64,000 nt of DNA from Siphonodentalium dalli (Eukaryota > Mollusca > Scaphopoda > Gadilida > Siphonodentaliidae): NCBI GenBank assembly GCA_032622095.1, contig CP136061.1, forward strand, positions 9,204,447 through 9,268,446, in the 5' to 3' direction. A program made the translations under genes and the position numbers. Every line of letters starts with the position of its first letter. The stretch's first letter is position 1. Below are positions 23,155-35,277 of this stretch, in pieces. The notes beneath the pieces were generated by a model. It did no database searches. It worked only from the letters and a program-made list of their open reading frames with translations, and was not told the DNA's origin.

Positions 23155-23632
23155 GCTTGGAATTTGTTCCTATAGCTAGCTGTAGAAGTTAATTTATTTA
23201 TTTTTAATTTTGATTGATTTTTCAAAACTAGTTCAAGTGTTGTATTTCCAGAAATATATAATAATAACAAGTCCTGCGTAGCAGGGGACTGAACTCTGCC
23301 TGGAGTTTGGGACCGACGTCGTTGAACTTGCAGGATGGATGGATCGATGGGATGCATGCATGGTCGGTAATAGGTCAGAATCAGACGTTACATCAGCCAT
23401 ATATATAGTCGCACGGCTGTCGTAAACCGATCACAACGATATTGGTTCGCATCAACTGGCCATGCATGCCAGTAAGACGTCGGTTGACGACGGAATGCCA
23501 ACCGTATACGCCATCGTCGCTGTTTATCTACGGAATGCCAACCGTATACGCCATCATCGCTGTTTATCTCATTCATGTCGATTTGAAAATCCAGGACGCG
23601 CGTTATTTCCGATGGATTTGTTGCCGTGGCAA
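23155..23632. repeat. Local repeat R1, intact copy
   Basis: A 478-bp repeat beginning GCTTGGAATTTGTTCCTATA and ending TTGCCGTGGCAAA. A second copy is present in two parts, 28698-29102 and 35303-35391, split by the 6.2-kb element. Within R1 a 40-bp unit beginning CGGAATGCCAACCGTATACG is tandemly duplicated (about 23490-23570). Open frames in R1 are shared by both copies but show no known domain. This intact copy provides the empty site for the 6.2-kb element. Confidence 0.9.
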
Positions 23633-23639
23633 AATAAGT

Positions 23640-24435
23640 TATAAGTTTATTGTTAACCTCCTCAATTTAGGAGAGCATATATACAAATGACAATTATATA
23701 CAAGTTACATAAATATGCATGCAAATGTAATACTAGTCACAATATTAATATAACAGTGTTATGCCATGTCACACGCATGCGGCCAGGTCTGATATTTTCA
23801 AATTCCATGTGTTAAGGTGGTCGGTGATAATCTAATATAGAAATGCCAGTTGTCAACATCAAAAACAAACAAAAAACAAAAAAACAAAAAACAAAACCAA
23901 ACCTGATTAGCAATATCACATGCGTGTGATTTAGCGAAATAAAATTTCCGAATAAAATATTTATTGCAGATCAAAGTTGAGTATTGGAACTTTCGAATGT
24001 GAGTCGTCATATTAACTTGTCGAGTGAAAGTTGATGAGCGTTTCTGGAAATAAATTAGCAAAATCACATGCGTGTGATCGAGCGAAATAAAACTTCCAAA
24101 TAAAATATTTAGTCAACATCAAAGTTGAGTATAAGAAATTGAGAATGTGTTTCGTCATATCACCGTATCGAGTTAAATTAGACAAAGATTTCAGACATCG
24201 AATTCAGAAAGTAGCATGAAAATGGCCTATTTAAGACATATGTCAGGTATAATGTGAATGTGCGTGTATGATGGATACTATGTAACACGCAAATGGCCCA
24301 GCTGCATGAAAACAGTTTTGATGTGACAATAGGCGTGTTGCCGATTGCTGGTGATCATGCATTAATTATCTTTGAACTATCGACCACAATGTACGTGTGT
24401 ATATATAGAGGTTTCTTGTGTGAATCATTATAGCA
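23640..24435. other. Unassigned stretch with an internal repeat
   Basis: Two diverged direct copies of a segment containing ATCACATGCGTGTGAT..AGCGAAATAAAA occur at about 23915 and 24063. No gene is seen. Confidence 0.5.
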
Positions 24436-24471
24436 AAAACAAATTATTTATAGATAGCTTCGAATTGTCCA

Positions 24472-27400
24472 TCAGCCGAGACCATCGGGTGTAGATCGTA
24501 GAACGTTGACAGCCTTGCTCGCATGCAGAAGGAATGTTGCGGTCGAGTCGACGATGAAATCCAGAGGAAAATCCGATATATTTAATATGTTACATCTTGA
24601 ACCTAAAAGCATGGCACACAAGTCGTCAACGGTAAGCGAAGCCATGAACATGTATATTGGAATTCCGAATCTGTTCGTTATGAAATCCCAGTATATGTTT
24701 CGCGCATGAATCAATATGCCCGATTAACACGAGAACATGATATGTGTTATTTCACTGTTAAAGCGAACAGAGCAAAGGTTACAGAGAGTATTGTTGTTGA
24801 ATGCTGTCCTATTCAGTAACCGGCACAAGTTGACATATTTGGATGATAAATGTGCTTGGGCGTGTACTCGAGTCCATATTGACCAACAGTCTAATGGATT
24901 ATGGTGAACTTTTGATAGAACAATTAAATTTGGATCAGAATGTACAGCACAACGCCATGAGTTAATATAACAATTTTGCACAGCTGTTTTAGCAATCCTC
25001 TTCCACACTTCTTTTGCTGGGAACAGACCTTCATCGAGATATTCTAGGAGATAACATTTTAGATTGTATTTTTCGAGAATTTGAAATATATCATGAACAT
25101 AGCCGGAAGATGATCTTCTAAACAGACGTTGCTTGTGCGCTTTGAGTAGGAACAGTCTCAGATGAGTTTGGTGGTGAAGTGGTAAATGGATAAGGTTTCC
25201 AAGAAAGCATAATTTTCAGGTATGAATTTCCTGTTCGATGGGCATCAATCCAAGTAATCCAAGGGACAGTCTAGTGCTTGCCCTTTTCGGTAGTGACTGG
25301 ATACTCTTGATACATGTTCGGAGTGATCTTTCCATTATCATGAGACCAGAGGTATATTGCATGGGTAAGAGTTCGCATCCGTATAATGCTTTCGGCAGAA
25401 CAACACACTTTAGGATCTGCCTCAGTGAAACAGGAGTCAAAGATGCAGTTAACTGTCTCTTAGCAATTGAGAAAAATGTTTTGCGCATTTTCAGAGAAAC
25501 TAAGTGTCCATGTGATTTTCCTGTAGCGAATTTATCTTGTACAATTCCTAAGTGCGTGCTCTCTGTTTTCTCTGGAATGGTGCTCGGGCCTAAATGCCAT
25601 GTTCTGTGAGCTTTGGAGTGGCCACTTTTTGACTCGTTAAATACAATAATGTTGCTTTTAGTACAAGAGAAAGAAAATCGCCACCTGATGCTGTATTGAT
25701 AACACATGTCGATTAAACTGTCGAGGCCAATTTTATAAGTGTTATATCGTCCGCCGTAGTAGGTGCCGCGCATGAAATATTGTTTATGGAGAGTCCCATT
25801 CGTGTGGTCGTTAGGATTTCAAGAAGGTCATTTATGTACACTAAGTAGCAAAAAGGTGAGAGGATACCTCCTTGCCTTGTTCCTTGGCTAATCACAAAGG
25901 AGTTTGACAGACATCCGTTATAACGAACTTGGCTTGTGATGTCACTGTATATGCACTGTAACATGCAAATGGCTTTTCTTGAAAAACCAAGGCGAAGAAA
26001 CTTGAATAACAGTCCGGTGTGCCATACTTTGTCGAAAGCTTTTTTAGAGTCTAAAAATGCAACATAAAGTTTGGAACTGTTTTCATGTGCGTACGATATG
26101 GCCTCTTGAAGGACGAAAGTTGTCATGTTACAGCCCACCCTAGATTGAAATCCATTCTGAAGGTCATGTGGGAATGCAGCCAGTATGTCACTATCCATGA
26201 ATCGTTTGAGAAGTATGGCTTCAAATATTTTGTATAACACGGGTAGTAATGATATCGCTCGGTAACTGTCCGGGAGAGTTGCAGGTTTAGGTTCTCCCTT
26301 GTATAATGGCACGATAATACCCGCTTTTAACGTCTCTGGAATATATTCAAAATCTAGAAATGCGTTGAACAACTTGCACAAACATAATAACAAGAGATCC
26401 GTTCCATGTCGCACGTGTTCGTTGGTTATACCATCATGACCGCTTGCTTTGCCAGATTTTAGTTTCCTTATAACATTTTCAATTTCAGCCGAAGTTATGG
26501 GAATTCCAAACAAAGGACATGTTTTATGCCCGCTTTTCAAACATTCAGATACTTCCCTCTCTACATAGGCTTCAAATAACGTGTCTTCGTGTGCTGGGGA
26601 ACTGTACAGGTCTTCGAAATATGCGGCCCAGCCAGAAAGAATGTCAGCATGGTTTCTACAGACCTGACCGCTGAATTCCATAGCAGAACAGATTGCCGGT
26701 GATGCTCCTTTTTGTGGTCGCAATGAACGCCAGAATAACTTATGGTTGTTTCTTGCATGTGACTCAAGTGTGTAGCTTAAGTTTCCTTGGTAATTTCGAA
26801 CTGCATGCCTATGTACCCGCCTAAAATCACGCTTTGCTTGTTTGTGATCCACATACGTCCGTTTGCATGCGCTACGTGGCTTGCCGTCTTCTGACCAGGC
26901 ACGATACATGGAAATTGAGTGTTTTTTAAGATTATCTAGTTCGGAATTCCAATAGGGCTTTCTGTGTTGTCGTGTAGATCTAACTGGAACGGCAGAAGAT
27001 GCAGCTGCATGCAATGCGTCTACAATGTCGTCATAGAAAAATGCGATATCGTGCTTGGAATGGATCACGCGATTACACAGATCAGCGCATCTCACATCCA
27101 AAGTGTTTTTATACAAAATTGTGTCCATACGGCTCCACAAGTAAGCTATTTTTGTTTGCGTTGGCTGAATATTATTAGAAATGTCCGGGAGTGTCATCTT
27201 GCATGTTACTGGCATATGATTCGAAGTATTGATTGCATTGTCAGACAGAATCCAGCTATTTTGTATTAAGTCTCTATCACTTGAAGACACCAAAATATGA
27301 TCAATGAGAGAGGGCTTGTTTGTTAAACAATATGGTATGTGAGAGAATTCATTACCGCCGCACGCGTTGCTTACTGTTGTGGAAATCAGTTCACAATTAT

Positions 27401-27956
27401 CCAAAAACTGAAGAAATAATTCGGAACGATCATTGAGATCAATGGGCGCAGTGTTTAACGACCCTTTCGGTATGTGAGCGTTAAAGTCCCCCATTATTAT
27501 CACACTTCCTTCTGCAGAGTACATCGCACATAGTTCCACTAAAGATTCGAGGCATTCACTAAAATAGTCATCTCCGTGATTTGTGTTAGGGAGGTAGACT
27601 TGAATAATTGTCAGAATGTGTTTGTCCATTATCAACTGGACACCAACGAATCTATTCTCGTCGATACTGATTGCTGTGCATTTATGTTGAAGGGAATTGT
27701 GAATAAGCAATCCAACACCGTCTCTTGTGAACTTTCCACCTGTTTTTGTTTTAATTACAGTTCCTGGCTTGGCTGTGTATATATATTTGTCACTTAAAGT
27801 GTGTAAAAAACACAAGTTTTCTGAGTCTAGCCAGTGTTCTGATACGCCAACAATTTGATAGCTCTCACGTTTAAGAATGTCAGATAAATATGAAGCGCTA
27901 CCTTTTATCCCTGTGGCATTCCACGTGAAAATTCCAATTTCAGAAATTGTAACCAT
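24472..27956 (-). pseudogene. LINE-B ORF2: endonuclease-reverse transcriptase, broken
   Basis: ORF2 probably starts at the ATG at 27956 (MVTISEIGIFTWNATGIKG). The endonuclease has GDFNAHIP (about 27473-27493) and IDHILVSS, but its last block reads SNHMPV where SDH is expected. The RT has AFLDSKKAFDKVW (motif A, near 26040), SQGTRQGGILSPFCYLVYIN (motif B), and PTTADDI (about 25750) where YADD is usual. The frame shifts near 25740-25773, then continues through a TGA at about 25216 and a TAA at about 24724. It covers the thumb/connection region and CNLCSVRFNSEITHIMFSC, a Cys/His cluster common at the end of such proteins. The protein would nick DNA and copy the element's RNA at the cut. The altered catalytic motifs plus breaks mean that it is dead. 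Confidence 0.85.
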
Positions 27957-27966
27957 GGATAGTATT

Positions 27967-28632
27967 TTAACGAGCGCGTTTGTGCCATGGGCGACAGTAT
28001 GCACCTATTGGCCAGAAACCAGTGTCTATTAATGGATAACTGTGGTCCTTAATTACATTGAGTTGTGCACAGACCATACCCGTGCGCGCACTTGTCATCA
28101 GTTTGAGGTAAGTCGGAACCACGCCGCGGTCAGTTAGGTATCTACTAATTGTATCTCTGGTGGTTCCGGGCACGATACCACCGACGTAGTAGCGTTGAAT
28201 TTGTTTGAGCACATTATAGTCAGAATTGTGTGTTGCTTTATTGTGGGAATAATTGTCTTTCGTGCCATTTGCTTGTGAGGTGGGTATCATCGTCGCATGA
28301 CATTGATCATTCAATATTACAGATGGGATTGTTCTGGGAGGTGTGTGAGAGTTATTTACATGCAAGCCTTGTGGTCGAACTTGGGTGTCAACAGTCGAAA
28401 CTCTGGGTTGTTGATTTATAAATGCATTGTTCGTTGCATAACACTGATCGTTCCTGACTCTAGTTGGTATAGGCATATAACACATCTGAAGACGATCCCA
28501 CTCTGGCTCACTGCTTACATCTCTGGGTTGTGGAGCAATCATTGCTTGACCAGGAATTGACTGTTGTTGTCGATGACACAACGCATTTTGCGACGAATAA
28601 ACACGCCCACTTAGTACAGGACAACTCTGCAT
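27967..28632 (-). pseudogene. LINE-B ORF1, probably N-truncated
   Basis: A 221-codon frame. The first ~130 residues are low-complexity and polar with Gln, Pro and Thr. Residues about 140-215 (QRYYVGGIVPGTTRDTISRY to GAYCRPW) have the look of the RRM-like domain at the end of ORF1 in several LINE groups, which binds the element's RNA. The stop (27967-27969) lies 10 bases before the ORF2 ATG in a different frame, suiting termination-reinitiation. The first ATG is only ~65 bp from the element's border, so the true start is probably missing. Confidence 0.65.
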
Positions 28633-28697
28633 TCGAGGCGTTGTGGGTCTAGATGAAAAAACAGTATTTGTATGTGATGTTCCGATAGAATAAGAAC

Positions 28698-29102
28698 GCT
28701 TGGAATTTGTTCCTATAGCTAGCTGTAGAAGTTAATTTATTTATTTTTAATTTTGATTGATTTTTCAAAACTAGTTCAAGTGTTGTATTTCCAGAAATAT
28801 ATAATAATAACAAGTCCTGCGTAGCAGGGGACTGAACTCTGCCTGGAGTTTGGGACCGACGTCGTTGAACTTGCAGGATGGATGGATCGATGGGATGCAT
28901 GCATGGTCGGTAATAGGTCAGAATCAGACGTTACATCAGCCATATATATAGTCGCGCGGCTGTCGTAAACCGATCACAACGATATTGGTTCGCATCAACT
29001 GGCCATGCATGCAGTAACTGCCAGTAAGACGTCGGTTGACGACGGAATGCCAACCGTATACGCCATCGTCGCTGTTTATCTACGGAATGCCAACCGTATA
29101 CG
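28698..29102. repeat. Local repeat R1, copy 2, left part
   Basis: Matches 23155-23555 closely, with an extra ~9 bp after CCATGCATGC. It stops in the middle of the second tandem unit at ...CGTATAC, where the 6.2-kb element begins. The remainder of this copy lies at 35303-35391. Confidence 0.9.
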
Positions 29103-29989
29103 AGTCAATATCAATTTTGGTCAAAATGTATGTCCTCGGTGGATGATGAGTGCACAATACAACGTGTGGATCCCAACTATTGTTCCTAGTGTGCATCTCC
29201 ATCACTGTCATAACATCCACACACAAATAAGCGTGATGTTCGGGTATATATGTATGTAATGGGCTCATTAATGGCCAGATTTGACCAAAATGGCCTGTCC
29301 CCAGGAAAATTTGACAGGCTAAAATCGAAATTTCGATATATTAACTACATGCCACCGAGAAAATCCTCTGGCATATCATTAGTTTAGTTCTTGATATGAA
29401 CTACTGTCGCATATACACCGCCCAAGATTGAACTTAACTAAGTGAAAATTGCTCAGAAACTTTGTACCTCAGCATTTTGTCTCTCATGTAACGAAGTGCT
29501 ATTTACTGGACATAATGACGTATCCCTGATATTTATAATCTCCGTATTTTGTGCTCCGTGACGCTGTGTATGTCACAATATCAGAAACGCATGTCGTCTG
29601 AATCAAAAAACAACTTGCGATAACACAATTATATAATAGGTAGGTTGACCCCCTCGCGTACTTTTCAAAGTCGTCTTTTAAATAACGCATGTTTGTTCGC
29701 TATAACATATGTATAATTATGTTTCAAATAAATGTTTCGGAAGCTACTGTGGTGTATTTTATACTTCCCTATTTTCGCCATACTGGAGGGAGAACTCACT
29801 GAATGCCGTGACCAGAATGGTCTGTACATCTCTACTGTAACGTTCTCTGTTGTAACAAGCCAAAACGTTACAGGAGAGACCAATACTGTAACGAAACGGG
29901 AAGGATGCTGTTTACAGAGGCTGTTTGCGCGTGAACACATGCAACACCAAGCTGAAATATCTAGAGGGTGTAACTGGGGTCTTGTTCTT

Positions 29990-31080
29990 CTTTCAGATTA
30001 CAAAATATGTTTGATTTGGAAAATATTATCATTTTCGTGCGTCGATGTTTTGAATTTTCGTTACATGAAAGATATGTTTATGTTACATTAAAGATGTTCT
30101 TATGTGGTAAGTCGATTTTTCATTTCATGTGATTGTTATGAAACCATGATAGCCGGGAGAAATCATCAATTATAACGAGACTGTTACTTTTTTATTAGTT
30201 ATTCCTTCGGTTGCAACATGATTCCGTGTACGATCTAACTCAAATCGAGTGGCTGTTACAGTAAATACAACAATTGTTATCCAGAGGACATGCATGTGGC
30301 ATTTAATAATTTTTCTCTTTTCTTTGCCGCGGAAATATATCACACGATATACATAATATTTAATTGGTTATGTTTGTCTTTCAACTCGACCTATTTTTCT
30401 GGTTTGGATAATAGTAACCTTTCTAGTGTTAAATTTGGGAAATTAGTGTTACACGAGGGATATATGTATGTTATAGTAAGGATATTGATACGTTGGGAGT
30501 TGATTAGGCGTTAGGGGGACGTCTTTTAAACAATATGGCCATGGGGTAAAATGTATTATAATGAGTTCGCTAAGTTATAATAATCACGCGTGCCAATTCC
30601 TTCACGATATCATGTACGCTCTTCTGAAAGCATGTGTCCGTTACATTAAATACATCCAATGCTATGTGTACGATCTGCCTGAGTTTCCTGGTGCCTCAAA
30701 GTTTCCAGTGTGCCGGGAAATATATCACATGATGTGCCAATGATTGAGCAATACTTTATTTATCATTCACCTAGCAATAGTTCTTTGATTTTAAAAATAT
30801 TACGTTTTCTAGCGTTGAGGTTTTGGCTTTATTGTTACACGAAAGATATTATTAAGTATAGGTTAAGTATGTTCGTGTATGTTATGTCGATATTTTGTTT
30901 CAGGGAAGGCTTCCGAACTACGACAGTAGGAAGTAAATATATATTATAATGCTTTTCGTTAGTTATATTAGTCGTGTGTGTTCATTGTGTGCACGATCGA
31001 ACACAACTTGAGTGGTTGTTACAGAAATACAGCCAGTGTTATTGGAAGGACATGTTCTTGTAAATTGTTACAACATATTG
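29990..31080. repeat. Diverged ~385-bp tandem repeats
   Basis: Three degenerate units. Matching words recur at steps of about 383-391 bp: GTTACAYGARRG at about 30059, 30450 and 30832; AAATATATCACAYGATRT at about 30332 and 30718; and GTACGATCTAACTC-like words at about 30228, 30610 and 30985. A 119-codon plus-strand frame (29732-30091) overlaps the start; its hydrophobic N-terminus looks like a signal peptide, but nothing else supports it. Confidence 0.55.
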
Positions 31081-31249
31081 TCCCATATAGAAATGAATTG
31101 TGTCACGAACATTGAAAACAGTTAGCGGAACTATGAGGATTCATCAATTGAAGTCGGTTACACCACTGAACATTTCTTTCAGAGATACTAGCTGTGAATG
31201 TGACAGTGAGAGTGGTATTGGTAAGGGTCGTGCATTTAAAACTGCTAGT

Positions 31250-33590
31250 TTTGAAAGCCAGGTGAGCGAGACAGCACTGGTGGTAAATGGGAACAGGATG
31301 CAGAAGTTTGTGTTGAAGATAGGGGTGAATCAGTAAGAGTTGCCCCTTGCGTTGAAGTTATTTGTGAGAACGTAGTTCCGAATAAGATATATGTGATTGA
31401 TGAGAGCGACAAAGTTGCCGAGAATGTAGTTGTGCAAGTTGCAAAGAAATTCGAAAAGCGTATTGTGGCTCGGAGGAATGTGAAACGGTGTGTAAAGAGA
31501 ACAAGTAATGTGAGAGGTGAATATGGGGCGCCATCCCTGCAAATATTCGTTTTCGGAGATATCTCCTTGGATCCAAGCAGATATCTGCTCGCATTATGCA
31601 GATATCTCTTCGGTTTCAATGAGATATCTGCTTGGAATATGGAGATATCTCCTCGGAAATATTTTCAAGGAGATATCACCTTGAAACCGAGGAGATATCT
31701 CCCTAATGCGAGCAGATATCTGCTTGGATCCAAGGAGATATCTCCTTGGACCCAAGCAGATATCTGCTCGCATTATGGAGACATCTCCTTGAAATATGTT
31801 CAAGGAGATATCTCCTTGGATCCAAGCAGATATCTGCTCGCATTATGGAGATATCTGCTTGAAAATATTTCAAGGAGATATCTCCATATTCCGAGCAGAT
31901 ATCTGCTTGGATGTATTTCGAAAAAATGGAAAAAAACGTATATGTACTGACTACTGTGGAGAAATCATTAATAATTCATGGCCGCGGTTTTCCAAAGAGA
32001 TATCTCCATAATCCAAGCAGATATCTGCTTGGAATATTTTCAAGGAAATATCTGCTTGGAATATGGAGATATCTCCTTGGGTCCAAGGAGATATCTCGTT
32101 GAAAACTATTTCAAGGAGATATCTCCATAATCCGAGCAGATATCTGCTTGGATTATGGAGATATCTCCTCGGTTTCAAGGAGATATCTCGTTGGAAATAT
32201 TTCAAGCAGATATCTCGTAGTTGCGATGAGATATCTTCTAGGATCGAAGGAGATATCTCCATAATCCAAGCAGATATCTCCTTGGATCCAAGGAGATATC
32301 TCCATAATGGACCATATTCCAAGCAGATATCTGCTAGGAATTGCAATTCCAAGGAAATATCTCCACGAAACCGAGGAGATATCTCCGAATTACGAGGAGA
32401 TATCTCCGAAAACGAATATTTGCAGGGATGGCGCCCCATAGGTGAAGGCATATGTGATGGAAGTAGGATTGCAAGTGGTGAAGAGATACGCGAAGAGGTT
32501 GAGCAAGGTGGTAGCGCGGTTAATGAATGTTCTGAGTCGAGCGGTGTGCTGGTAGATGTGGGGATTGAGTGTGAGAAGATGGAGGTTGAGGAACGAGGTA
32601 GCGTGGTTAATGAATGTTGTGAGTCGAGTGGACGTGTGCTGGTAGATGTGGCTGTGAGGGATCGGGAGATATGCGAGGAGACATGTGAGGAGATAGTGGT
32701 TGAACAAGGTGGTAGCGTGGTTAATGAATGTTCTGAGTCGAGTGGTGTGCTGGTAGATGTGGTTGTGGGGAGTCGGGAGATATGTGAGGAGATGGAGGCT
32801 GAGGAATGTGGTAGCGTGGTTAATGCATGTTGTGAGTCGAGCGATGTGGTCGTTGAGGGTGAGGAGATATGCACGATTGCGAAGGCAGATCCAGTTTGTA
32901 GCGAGATTAGCGCGTTTGAGTTTGATGTTGCAGCGGAAGTGGTTGTGGTGGTGAGGAGATATGTGAGCAGGTAGAGGTCGAGCAAGGTAGCGTGGTCAGT
33001 GAAAGTTGTGAGCAGAGTGGTGTGCGCGTCGATGTGACTGTTGTTGATGACGACATAGTTGATGGAAGCTGGGTTGAACATGATTATTGCAAGAATTATG
33101 AGTCGAGCATGCACCAAGGTTCACATGTAGAGGTTGCCGCGGAAATACGGGGCGAGCAGATTTGTAAGAAGACGGTGGTTGAGCAAGGTGGTATATCGTG
33201 GTTAATGAATGCGGCGTGCAGGATCCGGGTGTAGTTTTTGGAGATGGGGAGATATGTGAGGAGATGAAGGCTGAGAAAGGTAGAGGCGTGGTTGTAGAGG
33301 TAGGTCCGATGAGTGAGTTTTGTGCGAATGGAAAGGCAGATAGCATGATTCCTGGTGTGGATAAGTACGTACTGGTTGAGTATCAGAAATCCATATACCC
33401 TGGTATTGTAGAAGAAATGTCTAAGCGTGAATTGCTTGTTAAATGCATGAAACGCGTTGGCGTTATATATTCTAACTGCTTTTGCTGGCCGAAAAAATGT
33501 AATGACTTCTTGGTATAATTATGATGAAGTGATCTCGTTTATTCCAGATCCACAACTGATCGAGGGGTCTCATTCACATTTCGCTGTTGG
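31250..33590 (+). pseudogene. Interrupted ORF with 38-aa acidic repeats and a YPG-type C-terminal domain
   Basis: Plus-strand coding-like region inside the 6.2-kb element. The first part (to 31521) includes VIDESDKVAENVVVQVAKKF and a basic stretch. A 919-bp element then interrupts it, and the frame resumes at 32441. Next come five to six degenerate repeats of about 38 residues (EICEEMEVEE, GSVVNECCESSGVLVDV). The C-terminal segment (about 33350-33590) reads VLVEYQKSIYPGIVEE, LVKCMKRVG and NCFCWPKK, then after a 1-base shift WYNYDEVISFIPDPQLIEG. It looks like a small beta-rich (SH3/Tudor-like) domain seen at the end of some transposon-encoded proteins; I infer this and cannot prove it. Frame breaks near 32950, 33192 and 33512, plus the insertion, mark it as dead. 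The function is not known. Confidence 0.55.
31522..32440. mobile_element. 919-bp element made of AGATATCT palindromes, GGTGAA duplication
   Basis: Perfect terminal inverted repeats of about 44 bp begin TATGGGGCGCCATCCCTGCA and run to GGAGATATCTCC. A 6-bp direct GGTGAA lies at 31516-31521 and 32441-32446. The body is an irregular array of 12-bp palindromes, mainly GGAGATATCTCC and GCAGATATCTGC. They are joined by short words such as TTGGATCCAA, CGCATTATG and TTTCAAG, many of them palindromic too. Because of this symmetry, long open frames occur on both strands (for example 31393-31950 plus and 31951-33117 minus) with EIS/GDIS/RYL words; they are artefacts. Removing the element restores one frame across the junction in the surrounding ORF, which shows that it is an insertion. 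Confidence 0.88.
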
Positions 33591-33678
33591 GGAATGTGCG
33601 TGGCCCGAGACTCGGCGATGAGTAAACTGTTTTAAAAGTTATCATTACTTCACCTCACTAATATACTTTTTTTTATAT

Positions 33679-33741
33679 GTGAATATAATCACAGGTCCCT
33701 AGAACAACAATTGTGGTAAATTTTTGTTCTGGGGACCTGTG
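33679..33741. repeat. Hairpin after the interrupted ORF
   Basis: CACAGGTCCC.AGAACAA pairs with TTGTTCT.GGGGACCTGTG around a loop of about 15 bases, and the outer word GTGAATATAAT is repeated on each side. It could be a small foldback insertion; no function is claimed. Confidence 0.6.
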
Positions 33742-35277
33742 AATATAATGAAGGTGGAATTCGTGCTTGTAATGATGAATTCGAGCAACGTGCATCTGGA
33801 TAGCTTATCTAACACCAGGAACATGTACTTATATTTATGAAACACGGACATGCACTTGTTTTAATTTATCTCAACCGAGCACAAAGCTAAACGAGACAGG
33901 TATATACGAAAGGGATTCAAATATACAATGTGTGCTAATTTACATGTATCCGGATAACTCCATAGCATATCCATGTCATACGTTACTCGAATCTATCACA
34001 ATAGTTTAACCTACACACAATATTCTTTATCCTTACATATTGTCCAGTACGCGGGCATCTCTTCACCACATAGTTGTATTATATTTAAACACAAACGAAT
34101 GTTAGTGTACGTTCATATTATTTCATCTGATAAAGCAAAGGATAGAGTGTTCACCCGACTATAACCAATGTATATCGTGTAACGACAATTTATTTACTAT
34201 GGTATTCAGTTAACAATATTCGTTATACCATATGTGTACTAAATGTGTAAAAAAACACAGTTGGGCATTTATTATGAAAAGAAATTCCACAAATTGAACC
34301 TCGTTTTATATTATAGCCTGTATATATGCTATGCGCCTTTTTTGTCAAATCGTGTAATCTTTACTGTAACGCACATCATATATTGATATAGAAATACGCG
34401 TCAGAAAACATCATTAAGTATTTGGGACATAAATTCTCGCGAGAATTGCCATAATATTGAATTTGCACTGATGCCAGTACATGATTATGATACCTAGATG
34501 TATACAAATGACATTTCGCATATGACTGTGTCAGTTGTGTAACGTTGTGGTCCTTACTGTAACAAAGCATATTCCTACATCGTATAACAAACGTCAGATA
34601 TCTTGATTGTGTAGTTCGTCGCTGTATTTTATTTATGAATAACAGGTTTTATCATCTTGTTAGCATATTTCGTAACTCTGGATTTCGACATGACTTGTAT
34701 ACAGAAATTTATCAGAAATTGTCCACCCCGTAGCAAATATGTGTATTTCGTGTTGCGCTGAAGTCCTTCGTGTAACACATATTATTTTGTCATCTATAAA
34801 TGAAACGTTATATATTTCAATTCCAGTTTTGTTCAATATTTGGTGGACAAGGAGTGTCCAATTCAATATTATGTTAGAAAGTGTGTGACATTTAATTATC
34901 TTCATTTAATAAAGTTTAATGTTGTGTTGAAATTAAATTTTTCTGAGAAAAATGTGTTCCATTGTGGCCCCCATTGAAAACAAGCTATACAAAGGGTAAA
35001 TGTTTTCTCGATCTATGCATTACCGGTCAATACTCAATTCGGATCAAAAAGTACTCAAATATCTCTTTTCTGAAAAATGATATACCAGATGATAATACTG
35101 TTACAGAAGAGACATAATTTCCCGACTTCCACCATTCATAGCATCATAAAATATCAGTGCTGGATGTTTAAGCTCGAACTTCAGTCGTTTCTTCCAGTGC
35201 AATAGCTATTTATCTCGAAATGATAACAACTTTCCCCATTATCGGAAATAAAAAAATCCCATGTGGCATATCTGTAA
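33742..35277. other. Right-hand non-coding part of the 6.2-kb element
   Basis: AT-rich sequence with loosely repeated CGTGTAAC and ACTGTAAC words at about 34180, 34368, 34556 and 34770, spaced about 190-215 bp. They may be the inverted counterparts of the GTTACACGA words in the left-hand repeats. No gene is supported. Confidence 0.45.

Larger units (their letters stand above)
24440..28697 (-). mobile_element. LINE-B, near full-length but inactive non-LTR retrotransposon
   Basis: Minus-strand element with ORF1 (27967-28632) followed 10 bases later by ORF2 (down to about 24472). The domains are an ORF1 RNA-binding-like region, endonuclease, reverse transcriptase and a C-terminal Cys/His motif. 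This order fits the CR1/jockey/I-type group. The 5' end near 28697 abuts repeat R1, and the 3' end lies near 24440. The 5' UTR and probably the first part of ORF1 are missing. One frameshift and two in-frame stops disable ORF2. Confidence 0.85.

Noticed and set aside
29732..30091. Signal-peptide-like 119-codon plus frame
   Set aside because: It overlaps a diverged tandem repeat, and no homologous frame is kept in the other repeat units.
31951..33117. 388-codon minus-strand frame, Ser/Thr-rich
   Set aside because: It crosses the palindrome element and the reverse of the plus-strand repeat ORF; symmetry of the palindromes keeps both strands open.
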